From Anaspis maculata (Eukaryota; Arthropoda; Insecta; Coleoptera; Scraptiidae), in contig OX421965.1 in the NCBI GenBank assembly GCA_949128115.1, positions 59,080,012 through 59,144,011 of the forward strand: a stretch of DNA of 64,000 nt, given 5' to 3'. Numbering within the stretch: position 1 is the stretch's first letter; the number at the start of each line of letters is the position of its first letter. Below are positions 24,889 to 37,040 of the stretch, in pieces. The notes beneath the pieces are model-generated. The model was not told the DNA's origin. It searched no databases and saw only the letters and a program-made list of their open reading frames with translations. Both the position numbers and the translations under genes were made by a program.

Positions 24889-27055
24889 GCTACCTGCTGC
24901 AAACCAACCAAAGTTTGTTGATAACCCTACTTCGTTATTAGAACAAATCGAGTAGGTACCTAGGTAATAAATATGAAGAAAAGTTTTTGTTGTAGATAAG
25001 TACCGAGGTAAGCAGGTAAGTACATAGGGCACCTACATTTTTACTCCCTCGACCATCCACCAACCAATGAGGAGGGGAAGTATTGTGAACGCGCGCTAAA
25101 AATTTTTCTCGAGATGAAGACGGATATATCCATTTTGAGGTCCCTCAAGACGATGAAGAACATTTTTTAAGTGATGTCTGTCTGTGTGTATGTGTGTGTG
25201 TCTGTCTGTAATCTGCTACAATTACAGCCGCAACGTCGATCCGATCGACTTGAAATTCGGTATGTGGACATTGCTAGACCGTGGAATGAGCCCATTACTT
25301 TTTGGCTGTCATCTGTTAAACGGAAACGTCACTATCAAAAAATGACAGAAGTTATATATCACGGAACTTGACTTGCAATACGTCATTTGAAAGCCCTTAA
25401 AAACTTTATTCGTAACAATTGGAAGTATTGCCGTATCTGTCATTTGTCAAATAATAAAATATGTCAAAGTTCAAAACTTCACCACTTATTTATTCAAAAT
25501 CTATCTGATGGATTGGAACCACATTTGGCAGAAAGCAACAAAACCAAAGAATAACATTATTGCTGAAGTTGAAGTTCCCCATCATCCACCAGACGGGCGC
25601 TATGAATTTTCAAAATTTGGTCTGGACGATTTTAGCCGGACTTGCCTGTTCGCTTGACTTTTGGCCGATTTAATTTCCTTAGCAATCAAACCGGTAAGTT
25701 TTTGTTACATTGACGTATCATGTCAAAGTGACAAAATGGTTATAGATGCATATCTCGATGTGTTTTTTTGTATCGTTTAAGGCAACAGTGCGCCCCGATT
25801 CTTTGTGTCTTCAAGTATCGTTCAGGGGCTCCGTAAACCCTCTTCTGTTTCTGTAGCTTAAGCAACTTCAGTATGCCCATCCCGTTGGCGTATACGTTCA
25901 AGCTCTAATGTGTGCAGTTCCCTTGTATAATTCGGTACCAGGGCCCCACAGTGTCTTTCTGCCGTTCAAAGCCCTGATGCGGGGCCCCCACTTGTGACTA
26001 TCAGATTTTGCCGTTTCAGGCCAAAACGACGCCCTTGTGTCTTCTTGGGTTGGTACGGATGTCTCTTGGAGCCCACTAAGCCCTCCTCTCGTTTGGGGCT
26101 CTGAAGTGCAAATAATAAGAACTCTGCCTCAGGTATTTAACTCGTGAACCGATTTTTACCGATTATTTGTTTAACAATAGGTAACTGGTTCTTGAATATT
26201 TCTTAACCATTTTTCCTCCAATTTCTCGACTTTACTTCACCGACCCACCACCCAACGTGAATAGAGAGTATTGTGAACGCGCTAAAAAAAAATTTGAGAT
26301 GAAGAGGAAGACAGATATATCCATTTTGAAGTCGAACCCACGGTTTCCGAGTTTTCATCTCTGGAAAAACCGCACCTTTTAAAACTTTTTATACCGTGTA
26401 CAGATTTTCACTAATTTTTTTAAAACAAGAGGTAACTGGCTTTTGAACACTTCCCAACGATTTTGATTTCAATTTCCCAGGAATTACGTTGTCAAAAAAG
26501 TGAAACAGGCCTGGGTTATCGAAACCGGATTCAAATGATGTAGCTTAAAGTGAAGCCGTAATTGACGATCTTTACAGTAAGATGATTTAGAAAAAGATTT
26601 CAGGTTTTCCCGAAAAATTCATATTTTCAAAATTTTCTTTTTCCTGCAAACTATCTTCAATCTTTTTGTGGTGCCAGTACTGCCAGTTTCAGATAGTTCA
26701 CCCTCATCAATGTACCAATGCGTCTGACTGCCTCACTCGCTTTTCTTTCTACATAATTTGGTTCCGTGTTAAAAACTGCAAATTTCAAACTTTTTAGCTT
26801 ACTTATTGTGAACAGATTTATACCAACTTTTTTTAAACACAAGGTAAGTCTTGAACATTTTTAAGTAATTTCTTCTCAAATTCCCCAAGTTTTCCGAGAG
26901 GTTTTCACGTTGAAATGAGTAACCGGCCTGGCTTATCGAGACGTAAGCGTCTAAGCGTGCGTAAGCGAAATCTATCCGATGGAAACAATCCCTCGGATTT
27001 GTCTCTGGTATCCCTCACCCTTTAACTGGGCTCTTCTGCCTGTTGGGTGCAGTAC

Positions 27056-27102
<47 letters not shown>

Positions 27103-27124
27103 CTATAATTCAATTATCACTACC
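24889..27124. other. Intergenic DNA with a direct repeat and microsatellites
   Basis: No gene is recognised. A block of about 90 bp around 25058–25140 (GTATTGTGAACGCGCGCTAAAAA … GATATATCCATTTTGA, quoted in parts) recurs at about 26245–26325 in the same orientation with differences. GTCTGT/GTGTGT repeats lie at 25174–25208. A GC-richer stretch at 25780–26110 contains TTGTGTCTTC twice and GGGGCCCC words but no long frame. A TAA trinucleotide array lies at 27055–27101. Confidence 0.5.
27055..27101. repeat. (TAA)n microsatellite
   Basis: About 15 perfect ATA/AAT trinucleotide units run without interruption. Confidence 0.95.
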
Positions 27125-27295
27125 CAAGGTGGCTGCTATCACAAATTAATAAAAATCTGAAGATGAAAGTTTGTTTTTTGTTTATTGTTCAAGTCAAAAA
27201 GCGTTGCCGATTGAAATCGAAATAAACAATAAACAAACTTCTAACTTCAGATTTTTATTTGTGCATGGTCGCAGCTCGGATCGCAGCAACCTTTG
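27125..27295. repeat. Hairpin MITE-like element
   Basis: Left arm CAAGGTGGCTGC … AAAAATCTGAAG … AGTTTGTTTTTTGTTTATTG pairs with right arm CAATAAACAAACTTCT … CTTCAGATTTTTATT … GCAGCAACCTTTG. Arms are about 70 bp with indels. The ends CAAGGTGGC/GCAACCTTTG resemble a transposon terminus. No clean target duplication was found. Confidence 0.6.
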
Positions 27296-28479
27296 GTAAC
27301 GAATGATGATTTAATCATATTCAATCCGCTATAAAATCGTCGTTTTTTGTCATGGAGAATCATTTCCAAGACAGCCACTGTGTCAATAAAAAACTTTCTA
27401 TCCGAATATCAAAAAATATACAGGTGCTCCATTTGAAAATCAAAAGTTGATATCACTTCCAGTTACTTCCGGAAATAAGAGTAATTTCGACAGCCGTATT
27501 TTTTCTTATATCGTAGACTTCGACAGCCGATAGACAACGAGCCTTTCCATTTTGACATGAAAATTGTGAATGCATAGAACGCACCAGTCAAAAACGACAA
27601 CTCCTGGAGATACTTGCAGAAGGTTAGTCGTTTATAGGCTACTGAATTCTCCTCTATGCAATTGTGCCCAAGTCATTCAACAACAATAAACAAAAAAGTT
27701 TGGAATAAATCATTATTATTATTATTGAAAAGTGAATAGGCGCCAGTAAAAATAACTGAAATAAAGAAAAAGCTCATAACGTAAGCATCCGAAATGTCAA
27801 ATGACAATCAATGTAACTACCCACCGACTTAGACAGGCTTTATCAGAATCTAAGAAGAGGAAATGATTGCGAAGATGGAGCGGTGAAGATAATTAATACC
27901 TAGTCACCAAAGTTTGTAAATCAAGAAGATCAGGAAGACCGAGGCATCTAGATTCAGCATCCACAACATGAGGCTGAATAGAAAAAGCAAGCGACTGAGT
28001 GCTATAATAAACGTAACATCTATATGTATTACGAAACTTCCTCTAAAAAATTAGGATCAACAGGATCCTATCAATCAAATTCTGATACTCAACTTTTCAA
28101 AGCTAGATTAGGCAATTTTTTTCAAAATTCGCCCTATTCAAGCATATCGTCTGAAATTTGTTTACTCTATAGGGAGTCAAAGGCTTTATAGGCTCTTCTA
28201 TTACTTTCAACGCAAGTGTATAATACTAAAAATCTTCTTGTGCACGAGTATACCCACCTGCAGTTTTCTGTTGTAACGTTGGTGCAAAGTGTAAACTGTA
28301 ACATTTCGTTATGAGCATGACTTAATGGGACTAATGGAAGCCCGCATCTCGTGGCCGGGTTATAACTTATATCGGATTGATATGATGATGGCGAAAGTGT
28401 ATCGTCACGACCGAGTATTATTGGCCAATGTTAAAATGTTATTGACACGAAGACGCCAAGACCTCGAAGGAACATGCTC

Positions 28480-28502
28480 TTTTGTTTATGACCATAAACA
28501 AA
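28480..28502. promoter_or_regulatory. Inverted forkhead/SOX-like site pair
   Basis: TTTGTTTATG is followed after one base by CCATAAACAAAG. The halves are inverted copies. Each contains a TAAACA forkhead-type core, and AACAAAG matches a SOX consensus. The match is suggestive only. Confidence 0.25.
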
Positions 28503-30528
28503 GATCATCTTCTTCTGAAAACCTGCGATATGCTCTTTTTTACAAGCATCAAGCATCATCGGCATCAAGGAAGGGTCAATTATTAGTCATCGGGTTCACC
28601 AACATCAGGCGAAGATGATGTAACTCTAAAAAGGTAAGTACAAGATAATGATGGTATTCGGTCGGTGGATGGTGTCGGCAAGGTGTGTTACCGATCTCGG
28701 TCGAATTCGTAATAAGAGGCTTTTCGTTCCACTTTGTTTGCAGTTTACGCGTGATTCATAAATGCAAGTGTCATAAGGTCATTCGAAGACGATGAAAGAG
28801 AATATTATCATAACAAGCAGCAGACAAATGTTTCTCGAGTTGTTTTGTTCTTCTTTGCATTGTTGTTCTTTTCTGGAAACTAAAAGTGCAACAGCTATTG
28901 TTGCCGTTGTCGTTAAAATCAGGGTCAAGTGAGACGCGGCCAAAATTTCGAATTGACTCAAAATCGTACCCAAGTCTTAATAAAAAACCGCATTAAGGTG
29001 ATGAATGGCGTAACACGAACACCTAGAGCACTTGAGGACCTAATTACTCTAATGCATCCTTCAATCTTACAACATCCATTACAAAAAAAAATCTAATGAT
29101 CATACCTCTGCAAAACTTCTTTAGGCTACGACTGCAATGGAAGCTTGCCATGTTCTTGAGATTTTCACGCAGGAATAATATTTGAATCTGAACTATTCAT
29201 ATGTATACCTATCGAGATACCCACCTGCCTTATTTTACGAGTTTAATCTTGTAGTCTGATAATAACTAAACAAAAACTGAGCCTGATGAACCTATTGTTT
29301 TTGAAAATGGTTTGTTCAAAAAAGTTGGACTCCAATGGCTGTGGTTTATGCCCATTTATAATAAAGACAGTTCGATAACTTTTTGCATCAGATTGGGAAT
29401 TTTACCTGTGGCGACCTTGAAAATCAGATTTTTCACCATATCCCGCATATACCTGGCCATTTGTAGATGAAATCAATAAAAAAGCTATTAATTGAGGTTG
29501 TTAAACGAATGTTTTTACACCAGTCGTTGGATGATTATTTGAAGACGAGCGAGACAATACCGGCATTTCTGATTTTTTTGTTGAAATCTGATCTGAACCC
29601 AGTGAGCCCAGGTCGACAAACTTGAACTGGATGTTCAATCAGTGCGATAGGTACGTACCTAAAGCCGGCAAAATATTTTCGTTTTTTTCCGAATACTATG
29701 AGTATGAGGCATCAAGATATCCCACCTCTTTGTCTTCCTTTTTTTTAGTCCTACATTACGTTTTAGTACAGACACATCAAGCTCTGATGTAGGTATAACT
29801 CAACCAACATCCATCCAATTACAAACAACATCCAATCCAGCAACATCCAATTAGAAAGCAACGCAACTTCTCTTAGATTGACACGCTCATAATTTTATAT
29901 TATGAAAAGCCAAAACCGACGCCATAAATTTTACAAAACCCAAATAGAAAATTAGCACAAACTTGGATTTATTACAAGCGAAAAAGAATTTAAATTGTCT
30001 GACACACCAATCCAAACATAACGAATCTGCGGAGAGATTCTTTGTTTTTATTAGGTAGGTACGACTTCTGGAGAAATCCCAATAAATTCTGCTAGATGCG
30101 ACAAGTGTTAATTGCTTCCATCCTAAATTTCAACAACAGGTAGACATCGAAGACCGGGAAATGAGAATCTAGGTAGTTAACCTAATGTTCATGGATTCAA
30201 CCGAGCTTTATTACGGCCTAAATGTGAATAATTTAAGCTCTTACGATCCATCTAATTGTGTGTAATTAGCTGTTACGGGTGTTTAAAAACCTTGTAATGC
30301 GTTGTTCTCTTTTAATTTTATATAATTTGTAAGACTATCATTTCGAGATATTTATTTATTGTTTGCGACCTTTTCTTGTTCACATGTTTGGGCTTGGCAT
30401 AATTTTTGAATAAATATAACAATAAATCTTGGTAGGTATAACTACAACAAAACAGAACTAAAAATGTATAAAAAAATTAAGCTGTTAAGCTGTTGTTGAG
30501 TATTGTTTTTTCGGAGGTACATGCTTTG

Positions 30529-30552
30529 AATAATACTAGGCCTAGTATTATT
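30529..30552. repeat. 24-base perfect palindrome
   Basis: AATAATACTAGG is followed directly by its exact reverse complement with no spacer. No flanking inverted repeat extends it. Confidence 0.8.
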
Positions 30553-31244
30553 TAGCATCCATCCGGATATGTAGGCCTTCTAAAATTATCATTTGTCAAA
30601 ATGCCAGAAATGACAGGCTGCACCAATTTGAAAGAGCTGAAATCTTATAATTTGCTCCATTATTAATTGCAAAGAACGGTTTGTCATTAAGTAGGTACAT
30701 AATATATTTTTTAACCTGATATTATTTCTCAAATGGCAAAAGTAAAAGGATTGGAATTGTAGGTGTTCAAATTAATCTTCCGTAGCGTAAGTATACTTTG
30801 AGGAAAGTGAGTAGATACTCAATAATGAAATCAGAAATCATCTATGAAAACGGTCTTGTTAAAGCAGCTACCATGAGAAAGGAATAAGAGACAATTGGAC
30901 AATGAAATATTACCTACATTATATCAGACGATTCAGTAATTAAACGATAGGAAAAATCCACAAAGACAAGGATCATGTGGAATGATTTCTTCATGTATTT
31001 TTTCGTAACTGTCAAAGGAAAGTGATGTATATAGGCTTTATACGACCGTTTTTTCGGTGCAAGTAAGTACGGCTTACGAAGTTACTGAACTGAACGAAAG
31101 TTACGAAAACTTTTTTTTCGCTATGCGGATCCACCCGAAAGGAAATGCGTTATCGAGTTTCACGCTCATAGGGGCACATTCACTTGTTTTTTTTTTCTAA
31201 CAAACAGAATTTCGAATTTGGCTTTCCATTTGGTTCATATTATA

Positions 31245-34200
31245 CACGGCGTGCAAAATTAACGCAACACCAAAATTTTGACATAACTTTGAAGTCGGTT
31301 TTTTTCAAAACCATCCGTCTGATATTTGAGTTCTTCTTCTTTCAGGTGAAATGTTGATTCTTCAAGAATAACAGTGGGTAAGAAATAATCGAAAAAAATC
31401 AATAATGGCTATATACCGGGTGTGACATTGGTGTTGTGTTTTTTCCCATATTTTTGGAGCTTCGCATGGAGAGTACTAGCGACAGTAAAAGATCACGATG
31501 CATGGCCGACTGAACCCTGTTTTTTTCTCAACATTCCTGTTTTTGTTTCATTTCATTGTGTCAATTTTCAAGGAAGATACATTTTTTCTTTCCACATCAT
31601 GCTTTTTCTCTTTTTGAGGGTTGGTCACTATTCAAGAGGAGGAATGTGTCCATTGCTCTTGTAATTCTCGTCACAAAGTTGCATCGGATGGTGCCCGCTT
31701 ACAAAAATCTTCATCCCCTCATTTTTAGGCTATGTATTGGGTGTGGCATTATTAGTGTCGGTTTTTTCGATTTCTTAGAAACCCTCTGTAGAGAGTACCG
31801 GCAAAAGTATAAAATGGTAATTCAAGGCAAACTGTACCTACCTTTATTCTTACTTGGTATTTTTTTTCTTTTGCTTAAAGGACCCCGCTCGATTCTTATG
31901 GAAAATGGCTCCCGGTTAAATTCTCTGAATTTTTGATATGATGTAGCTCATGAGATACTTATCAAATACCGTGAACCTCAAACTCAAATAATGGACAGTT
32001 TTTTACCCACAGGGGGTTGAAGTTGGAGGTTTTGACGGCTTAAAAATGATATTCTGACGTAAATAGAAGCTTTCTATTTGGTTTCTCTTCAAGATGTGTT
32101 TCATGCTATATGTATTTATTTGACAGAAAAATATCAACACCTTCCTCCACCCCCATCCCCTATCTACCATCACAAAATTCGAGATTACTCTCAAAAGCCA
32201 CGCAGATGGCTTATGTGATTTAAATTATGAATTTTGACATAAAAATTATTTTCCACCCCTAATGTTGGGGTGCCGATTTTCCAATTTTCCTTGGTTAATT
32301 TGGCTGAATTTTTGGTATTGTATACTTCTAATTCTGCTGAACAAAAAGTTCCCATGCCAAAACTTATTCCTATGGACAGTTTTTGTTCTACAGGGGACTG
32401 AAGTTGAAGATTTGAGAGCATAAATATTGAACTTCAGTCCCCTGCAGAACAAAAACTGTTCATAGGAATACGTTTTGGTATGAAAACTTTTTGTTCATAG
32501 TGGACGTGGTAGGAAAAAACAAGTTGCAAATGATGATAAAGGCAAACCACTTTGCAGGATCGTAACTAAGACTTGAATAAACGATTTGACCCGCAGTGCT
32601 TTTTTTTCCGTCCCTTAGGATTTGAATGGCGCCCCTTTTCCAAAATGGCGTATTTTATCTAGGGGCAAAGGTATCGATTAGCCTGGTGATGTCCAGCTTT
32701 GTTAAAATATATGGAGCTATGTCTCGATCGGTTTCTGGGACATCAAACACTATTTAAAAAAATGGTGCAACATTGACATCTGTCGCAGGCAAATTTGGTG
32801 GAGGCGCCAAAATGAATTTAGTACGGTCATAAAAAAATCGCTGTAACATTTTTATTTTCCAACCGATTTCAACACAAGACATCTAATTTTGTAGAAAAGT
32901 GAATCGTTCTTGTTATCTCATACCTACCTCCCATAAAAAAGACATTGAGAAATGTTGAAAAAAAAATTGAAAAATAATTTGAGAAAAAGATTTTTTTATT
33001 TTTTTATTTTTATGAAAATTGCCTCATTTGTAGATTTCGATGTGCTCTTTCCTAATTTGTATTTCTCCGATTTATATCTTTGCAGTGCGCACCGCCATCT
33101 TGAAAAAATGATATCTGAAAAAAAGTTTTTGACAATATCTAAATTTAAGTCCATGCAAAATTAAAATGTTTATATACGTATGAAAGTACATTCAATTCTC
33201 CACGATTTGACACCTGAACCATCTTTGTGCGACTCGGGGCTCTTGAGCTAGAGCTTCCGGAAGTATCAATTTTCGGTGTTAAATAGTGACCGCGCCTACC
33301 GGTTTTCACCACTGGATCACCACCATGTCTAAATCAAGATACCCATCAATAACGCGTCGTCATTTATCACAAATCATGAACATTGGTGAACCTGGCACAG
33401 CCCCAAGAGGTGATTTTCAATTCTTTTGGAACCGAAAATTGATACTTCCAGAAGGTCTAGCTCAAGAACCACGGGTCGCACAGAGCTGGTTCAGATGTCA
33501 AACTGTGGAAGATTGAATGTGCTTTCATATGTATATAAGCATTTCAATGTCACAAGGGCCAAAGTTCAGATATTGTCAAAAATTTCTTTTCAGACATCAT
33601 TTTTTCAATATGGCGGCGCGTGCTGCAAAGATAGAAACCGGAAAGGTACAAATTTAGAAAGGGCACATCAAAGTCTACAAATAAGGCAATTTTCATGGAA
33701 ATGAAAAAATTTAAAAAATCCTTTTTTTTTCAAATTATTTTTTAATTTTTTATACAACATTCCTCAATGTCTTTTTTTATGGAAGATATAAGGTAACAAA
33801 AAGAATTTACTTTTCTACAAAATGAGATGTCTTGTGTCAAAATCGGTTGAAAAATAAAAATGTTACGGCAATTTTCTTATGACAGTACTAAATTCCTTTT
33901 GGCGCCTCCACCAAATTTGCCTGCGGTAGATGGCAATGTTCCACCATTTTTTTAAATAGTGTTTGATGTCCCAGAAACCGATTGAGACATAGCCCCATAT
34001 ATTTTTACTAAGCTGGACATCACTAGGCTATTCGATACCTTCTGCCCCTAGATAATATCCGCCATTTTGAAAAAGAGGCGCTATTCAAATCCTAAGGGAC
34101 GAAAAGAAAAGCACTGCGGGTCAAATCGTTTATTTAGGTCTCAGTTGTAACCCTGCAAAGTGGTTTGCCTTTATCATCATTTGCAACTTATATTCCCTAT

Positions 34201-35295
34201 TTCGGTTGTACCACGTCCACTATCAGCAGAATTAGAACTACACAATACCAAAAATTCAGCCGAGTTAACCGAGGAAAATTGAAAAATCGGCACCCCAACA
34301 TTAGGGGTGGAAAATAATTTTTGTGTCAAAATTCATGATTTAAATCACAAAAGCCATCCGCATAGCTTTCGGGAGTAATCTCGGATTTTATGATGGTAGA
34401 TAGGGGTTGGGAGTGGAGGAGGGGGTTGATATTTTTCTGTCAAATAAATACATTTAGCATGAAACACAACTTGAAGAGAAACCAAATAAAAAGCTTCTAT
34501 TAACGTCATAATATCATTTTGAAGCCGTCAAAACCTCCAACTTCAACCCCCTGTGGGTAAAAAACTGTCCATTATTTGAGTTTGGGGTTCACGGTATTCG
34601 ATTAGTGTCTCATGAGCTACAACATATCAAAAATTCAGAGAATTTAACCGGGAGCCATTTTCCATAAGAATCGTGCGGGGTCCTTTGCATGTTTTGGGGA
34701 ATATAAAGAGGTTTTTTCGAATTTAAAGAAATTTCTCATATGACGTATTTCATAGTAGTTAGCTGTGCATGCACACTGATGATGCCACACGCGGTACATA
34801 GCCTAAAATTGAGGGGATGAAAATTTTTCCAAGCGGGCACCATCCGGTGCAACTTTGTGACAAGAGTAGTTATAAGAGCAATGGACACATTCCTATTTCT
34901 CCTCTTGAATAGTGACTAACCCTCAAAATGAGAAAAAGTATAATGTGGAGAGAGAAAAATTGTATCTTTCTTAAAAATTGACATAATGAAATGAAACAAA
35001 AACAGGAATGTTAAGAAAAGACCAGGGTACAGTTGGCCATGAATCATGATCTTTTACTGTGGCTGATATTCTCCATGCGAGGCTCCAAAAATACGAGAAA
35101 AAACACAACACCAATGTCACACCTGGTATGAAGTCATTATTGACTTTTTTTGATTATTTTTTACACAATATTATTCTTGAGAAATCAACCTTTCATTCAA
35201 AAGGAAAATTTTTCAAAGCAGACGAATGGTTTGAAAAAAACCGACTCCAAAGTTATTGCGAAATTTTAGTGTTGCGTTAATTTTGCACGCCAGTG
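31245..35295. mobile_element. 4.05-kb palindromic TA-flanked foldback element
   Basis: The two halves are inverted copies along almost their whole length: a left arm of about 2.0 kb (31245 to about 33280), a loop of about 145 bases, and a right arm from about 33425 to 35295. The ends are CACGGCGTGCAAAATTAACG and the complement of CACTGGCGTGCAAAATTAAC. TA lies directly outside each end (31243–31244, 35296–35297), as for Tc1/mariner-type insertion. The arms differ by scattered mismatches and indels. A separate 160-bp hairpin is inserted in the left arm only. No transposase or other recognisable protein is encoded. It is best described as a giant snap-back non-autonomous DNA element. Confidence 0.85.
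32338..32497. mobile_element. 160-bp hairpin element inserted in one palindrome arm
   Basis: The ends TGAACAAAAAG and CTTTTTGTTCA are exact inverted repeats. Inside, CAAAACTTATTCCTATGGACA and its complement continue to a short loop containing AGGGGACTGAAGTTG paired with CAACTTCAGTCCCCT (stated approximately at the loop). The equivalent position of the opposite palindrome arm (about 34222–34235, read backwards) goes straight from TTCTGCTGA to TAGTGGACG, so that arm provides an empty site. Confidence 0.75.
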
Positions 35296-35416
35296 TACTT
35301 ATCATGCTGTTCCTCTGAGTTTTGATGCGTCCCCTCACATGGAAATCTAGCTCTGTATTAGCCAAATTTTTAGCGCACTTCTCCAAACGGGAAGGCGCTT
35401 TTGTACTCGCTTTGTC

Positions 35417-35447
35417 CGTCCGTCCGTCCGTCCGTCCGTCCGTCCCC
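35417..35447. repeat. (GTCC)n microsatellite
   Basis: Seven CCGT/GTCC units run in tandem with no interruption. Confidence 0.9.
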
Positions 35448-35474
35448 GCATCTAGTCCTAGACGAAAAGGTTTT

Positions 35475-36200
35475 TGCGAAAAATTTTCACTCCATTGGGT
35501 AGCTCATGACCTTGTATCCCGAACCAAGAAAAATCTTGACGAAATAATAATAAACAATGACAATAATAACAATTTAGTGTGACGCGGCATCGCCGTTGAA
35601 TGCTGCATTTCAGAAGCCGGCCTGATCTCGAAAGTTATCACATGCGAGAAAGTACCCGATCTTATCATTTTACCATAATACATATGCGGAGTTATATTTA
35701 GAGGATGATTTGAACTTTATTTTAATGAAAATTTCACATCGGTGCGAGGTGCCGATTAGTAGTTATTAATTTTTGAACATGACTCCGAAACTACGGCTCG
35801 GCCGCAAATGATTTATTCGTTGCTTGCTGGTGCTTGACATCCTTTCCTCCGAACAAAACGAAATTCAATACAGAAAATATTTCAACTCGAATGGGTAGCT
35901 CATGGCCTTGGTACGCGAATCAAGAAAAATGCTGCCGAAATAATCATGAACAATTACAAAAATAACATTTTGGTGTAGGGCGGCTTCGCCGATCAAGTGC
36001 TGGCATTCGCGGTAAGATGTAGAAAGTTGCGATATGCAGGCAACTACAATTTCTTAATGAAATACATCACTGCATGTACGGCATTATATTTAGAGAACAA
36101 TTTGAACTTTCTTTTGACAAAAACCCCACTTCGATCCGACCGTTAGGTCAATTGTTATCGATTTTTGAAAACGGCCGCAAAGCCACGGCTCGGCGCATAT
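35475..36200. repeat. Diverged tandem duplication, unit about 400 bp
   Basis: The order of words is repeated twice: TGGGTAGCTCATG(A/G)CCTTG, then GAAATAAT…AACAAT, a GGCGGCTTCGCCG/GCGGCATCGCCG word, ATTATATTTAGAG with TTTGAACTTT, then ATTTTTGAA and ACGGCTCGG. Copy 1 spans about 35495–35805 and copy 2 about 35892–36195. Divergence is substantial. Neither copy codes for anything recognised. Confidence 0.65.
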
Positions 36201-36500
36201 TACACGACCCTACAAATTTAAAATCAGACGTGCCGAAATAGTAGTTGAACATTTTGAAATAGCCAATACTAGGTACCTGAAGGATAATGGCACTCAAATT
36301 ACAAAACATGTTCGCTCAATAACAAAAAAAAAGTAGGTAGGTATCACTAAAAATCATGTGACAAGGCTACCATTTTTTCGGTTTTTCGATAAAAAAGAAA
36401 TGTTCCAATTCAAAAGTGAACCCGATATTCGTGTTCAGGAGGTCGAAATCAGTTGGAGAACATTTTTTATATAAGTAACAGAATGACGCTTATGTGGCCG

Positions 36501-36505
<5 letters not shown>

Positions 36506-36539
<34 letters not shown>
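36506..36539. repeat. (GTCT)n microsatellite
   Basis: Eight perfect GTCT units. They create an apparent TDRQ repeat protein on the minus strand, which is not considered real. Confidence 0.9.
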
Positions 36540-36828
36540 CGAGTCCGTGCAGAAATTAAGACGCTGTACTCCTTCTCGAGAATTGAAACAAGAGTCTTGG
36601 AACTTTTTCCGATTAATAGCTGATGTCTCCAAGGGTGGCCAATGGGCACTATTTTTGTTATCCATACATCGTTATCATTATTCTCAAAAAACAGAGATCT
36701 CCTGTGCACTTCGATGAAGTTGAACTTCTCCTCGGGAAATAAAGCTACAGCCGTTGAAGATTGAACTTTATCCGGTGGATAGCTTAGGTCCTCAAGGACC
36801 AAATAGGCAGGTTGGCTTTCATAATTCG

Positions 36829-37040
36829 GCCGCCATCTTGGCTGCCATATTGAAATTTCTTATTAGTGAAACGATTGTCATGAAACTTGAAACTCACCCT
36901 TGTCTAGTATGATCATTCTTATTTTCAAGCCAAATTTTATGATTGCCCCACCATCTTGGCCGCCATATTGAAATCTCTTATAAGTGGAAAGATTTTCATG
37001 AAACTTGAGAGTTACGCTTGTCTCGTACGATCATTCATTT
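36829..37040. repeat. Near-tandem duplication with ATGGCGGC words
   Basis: A block of about 90 bp (GCCATCTTGGCTGCCATATTG … CATGAAACTTGA … TTGTCT…GATCATTC, quoted in parts) at about 36831–36920 recurs at about 36952–37037 in the same orientation with point differences. Confidence 0.65.

Larger units (their letters stand above)
27296..31244. other. Intergenic DNA between SoxD and the GH27 gene
   Basis: No gene is recognised. Notable sites are a compact pair of inverted forkhead-like words with a SOX-like word at 28480–28502, a degenerate ACATCCAAT tandem run at 29804–29870, and a 24-base perfect palindrome at 30529–30552. The 97-codon frame at 28325–28618 has no recognisable content. Much of 28240–30500 appears single-copy within the window. 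Confidence 0.5.

Noticed and set aside
36435..36802. Apparent TDRQ/RQTD repeat proteins
   Set aside because: They are translations of a GTCT microsatellite in two frames.
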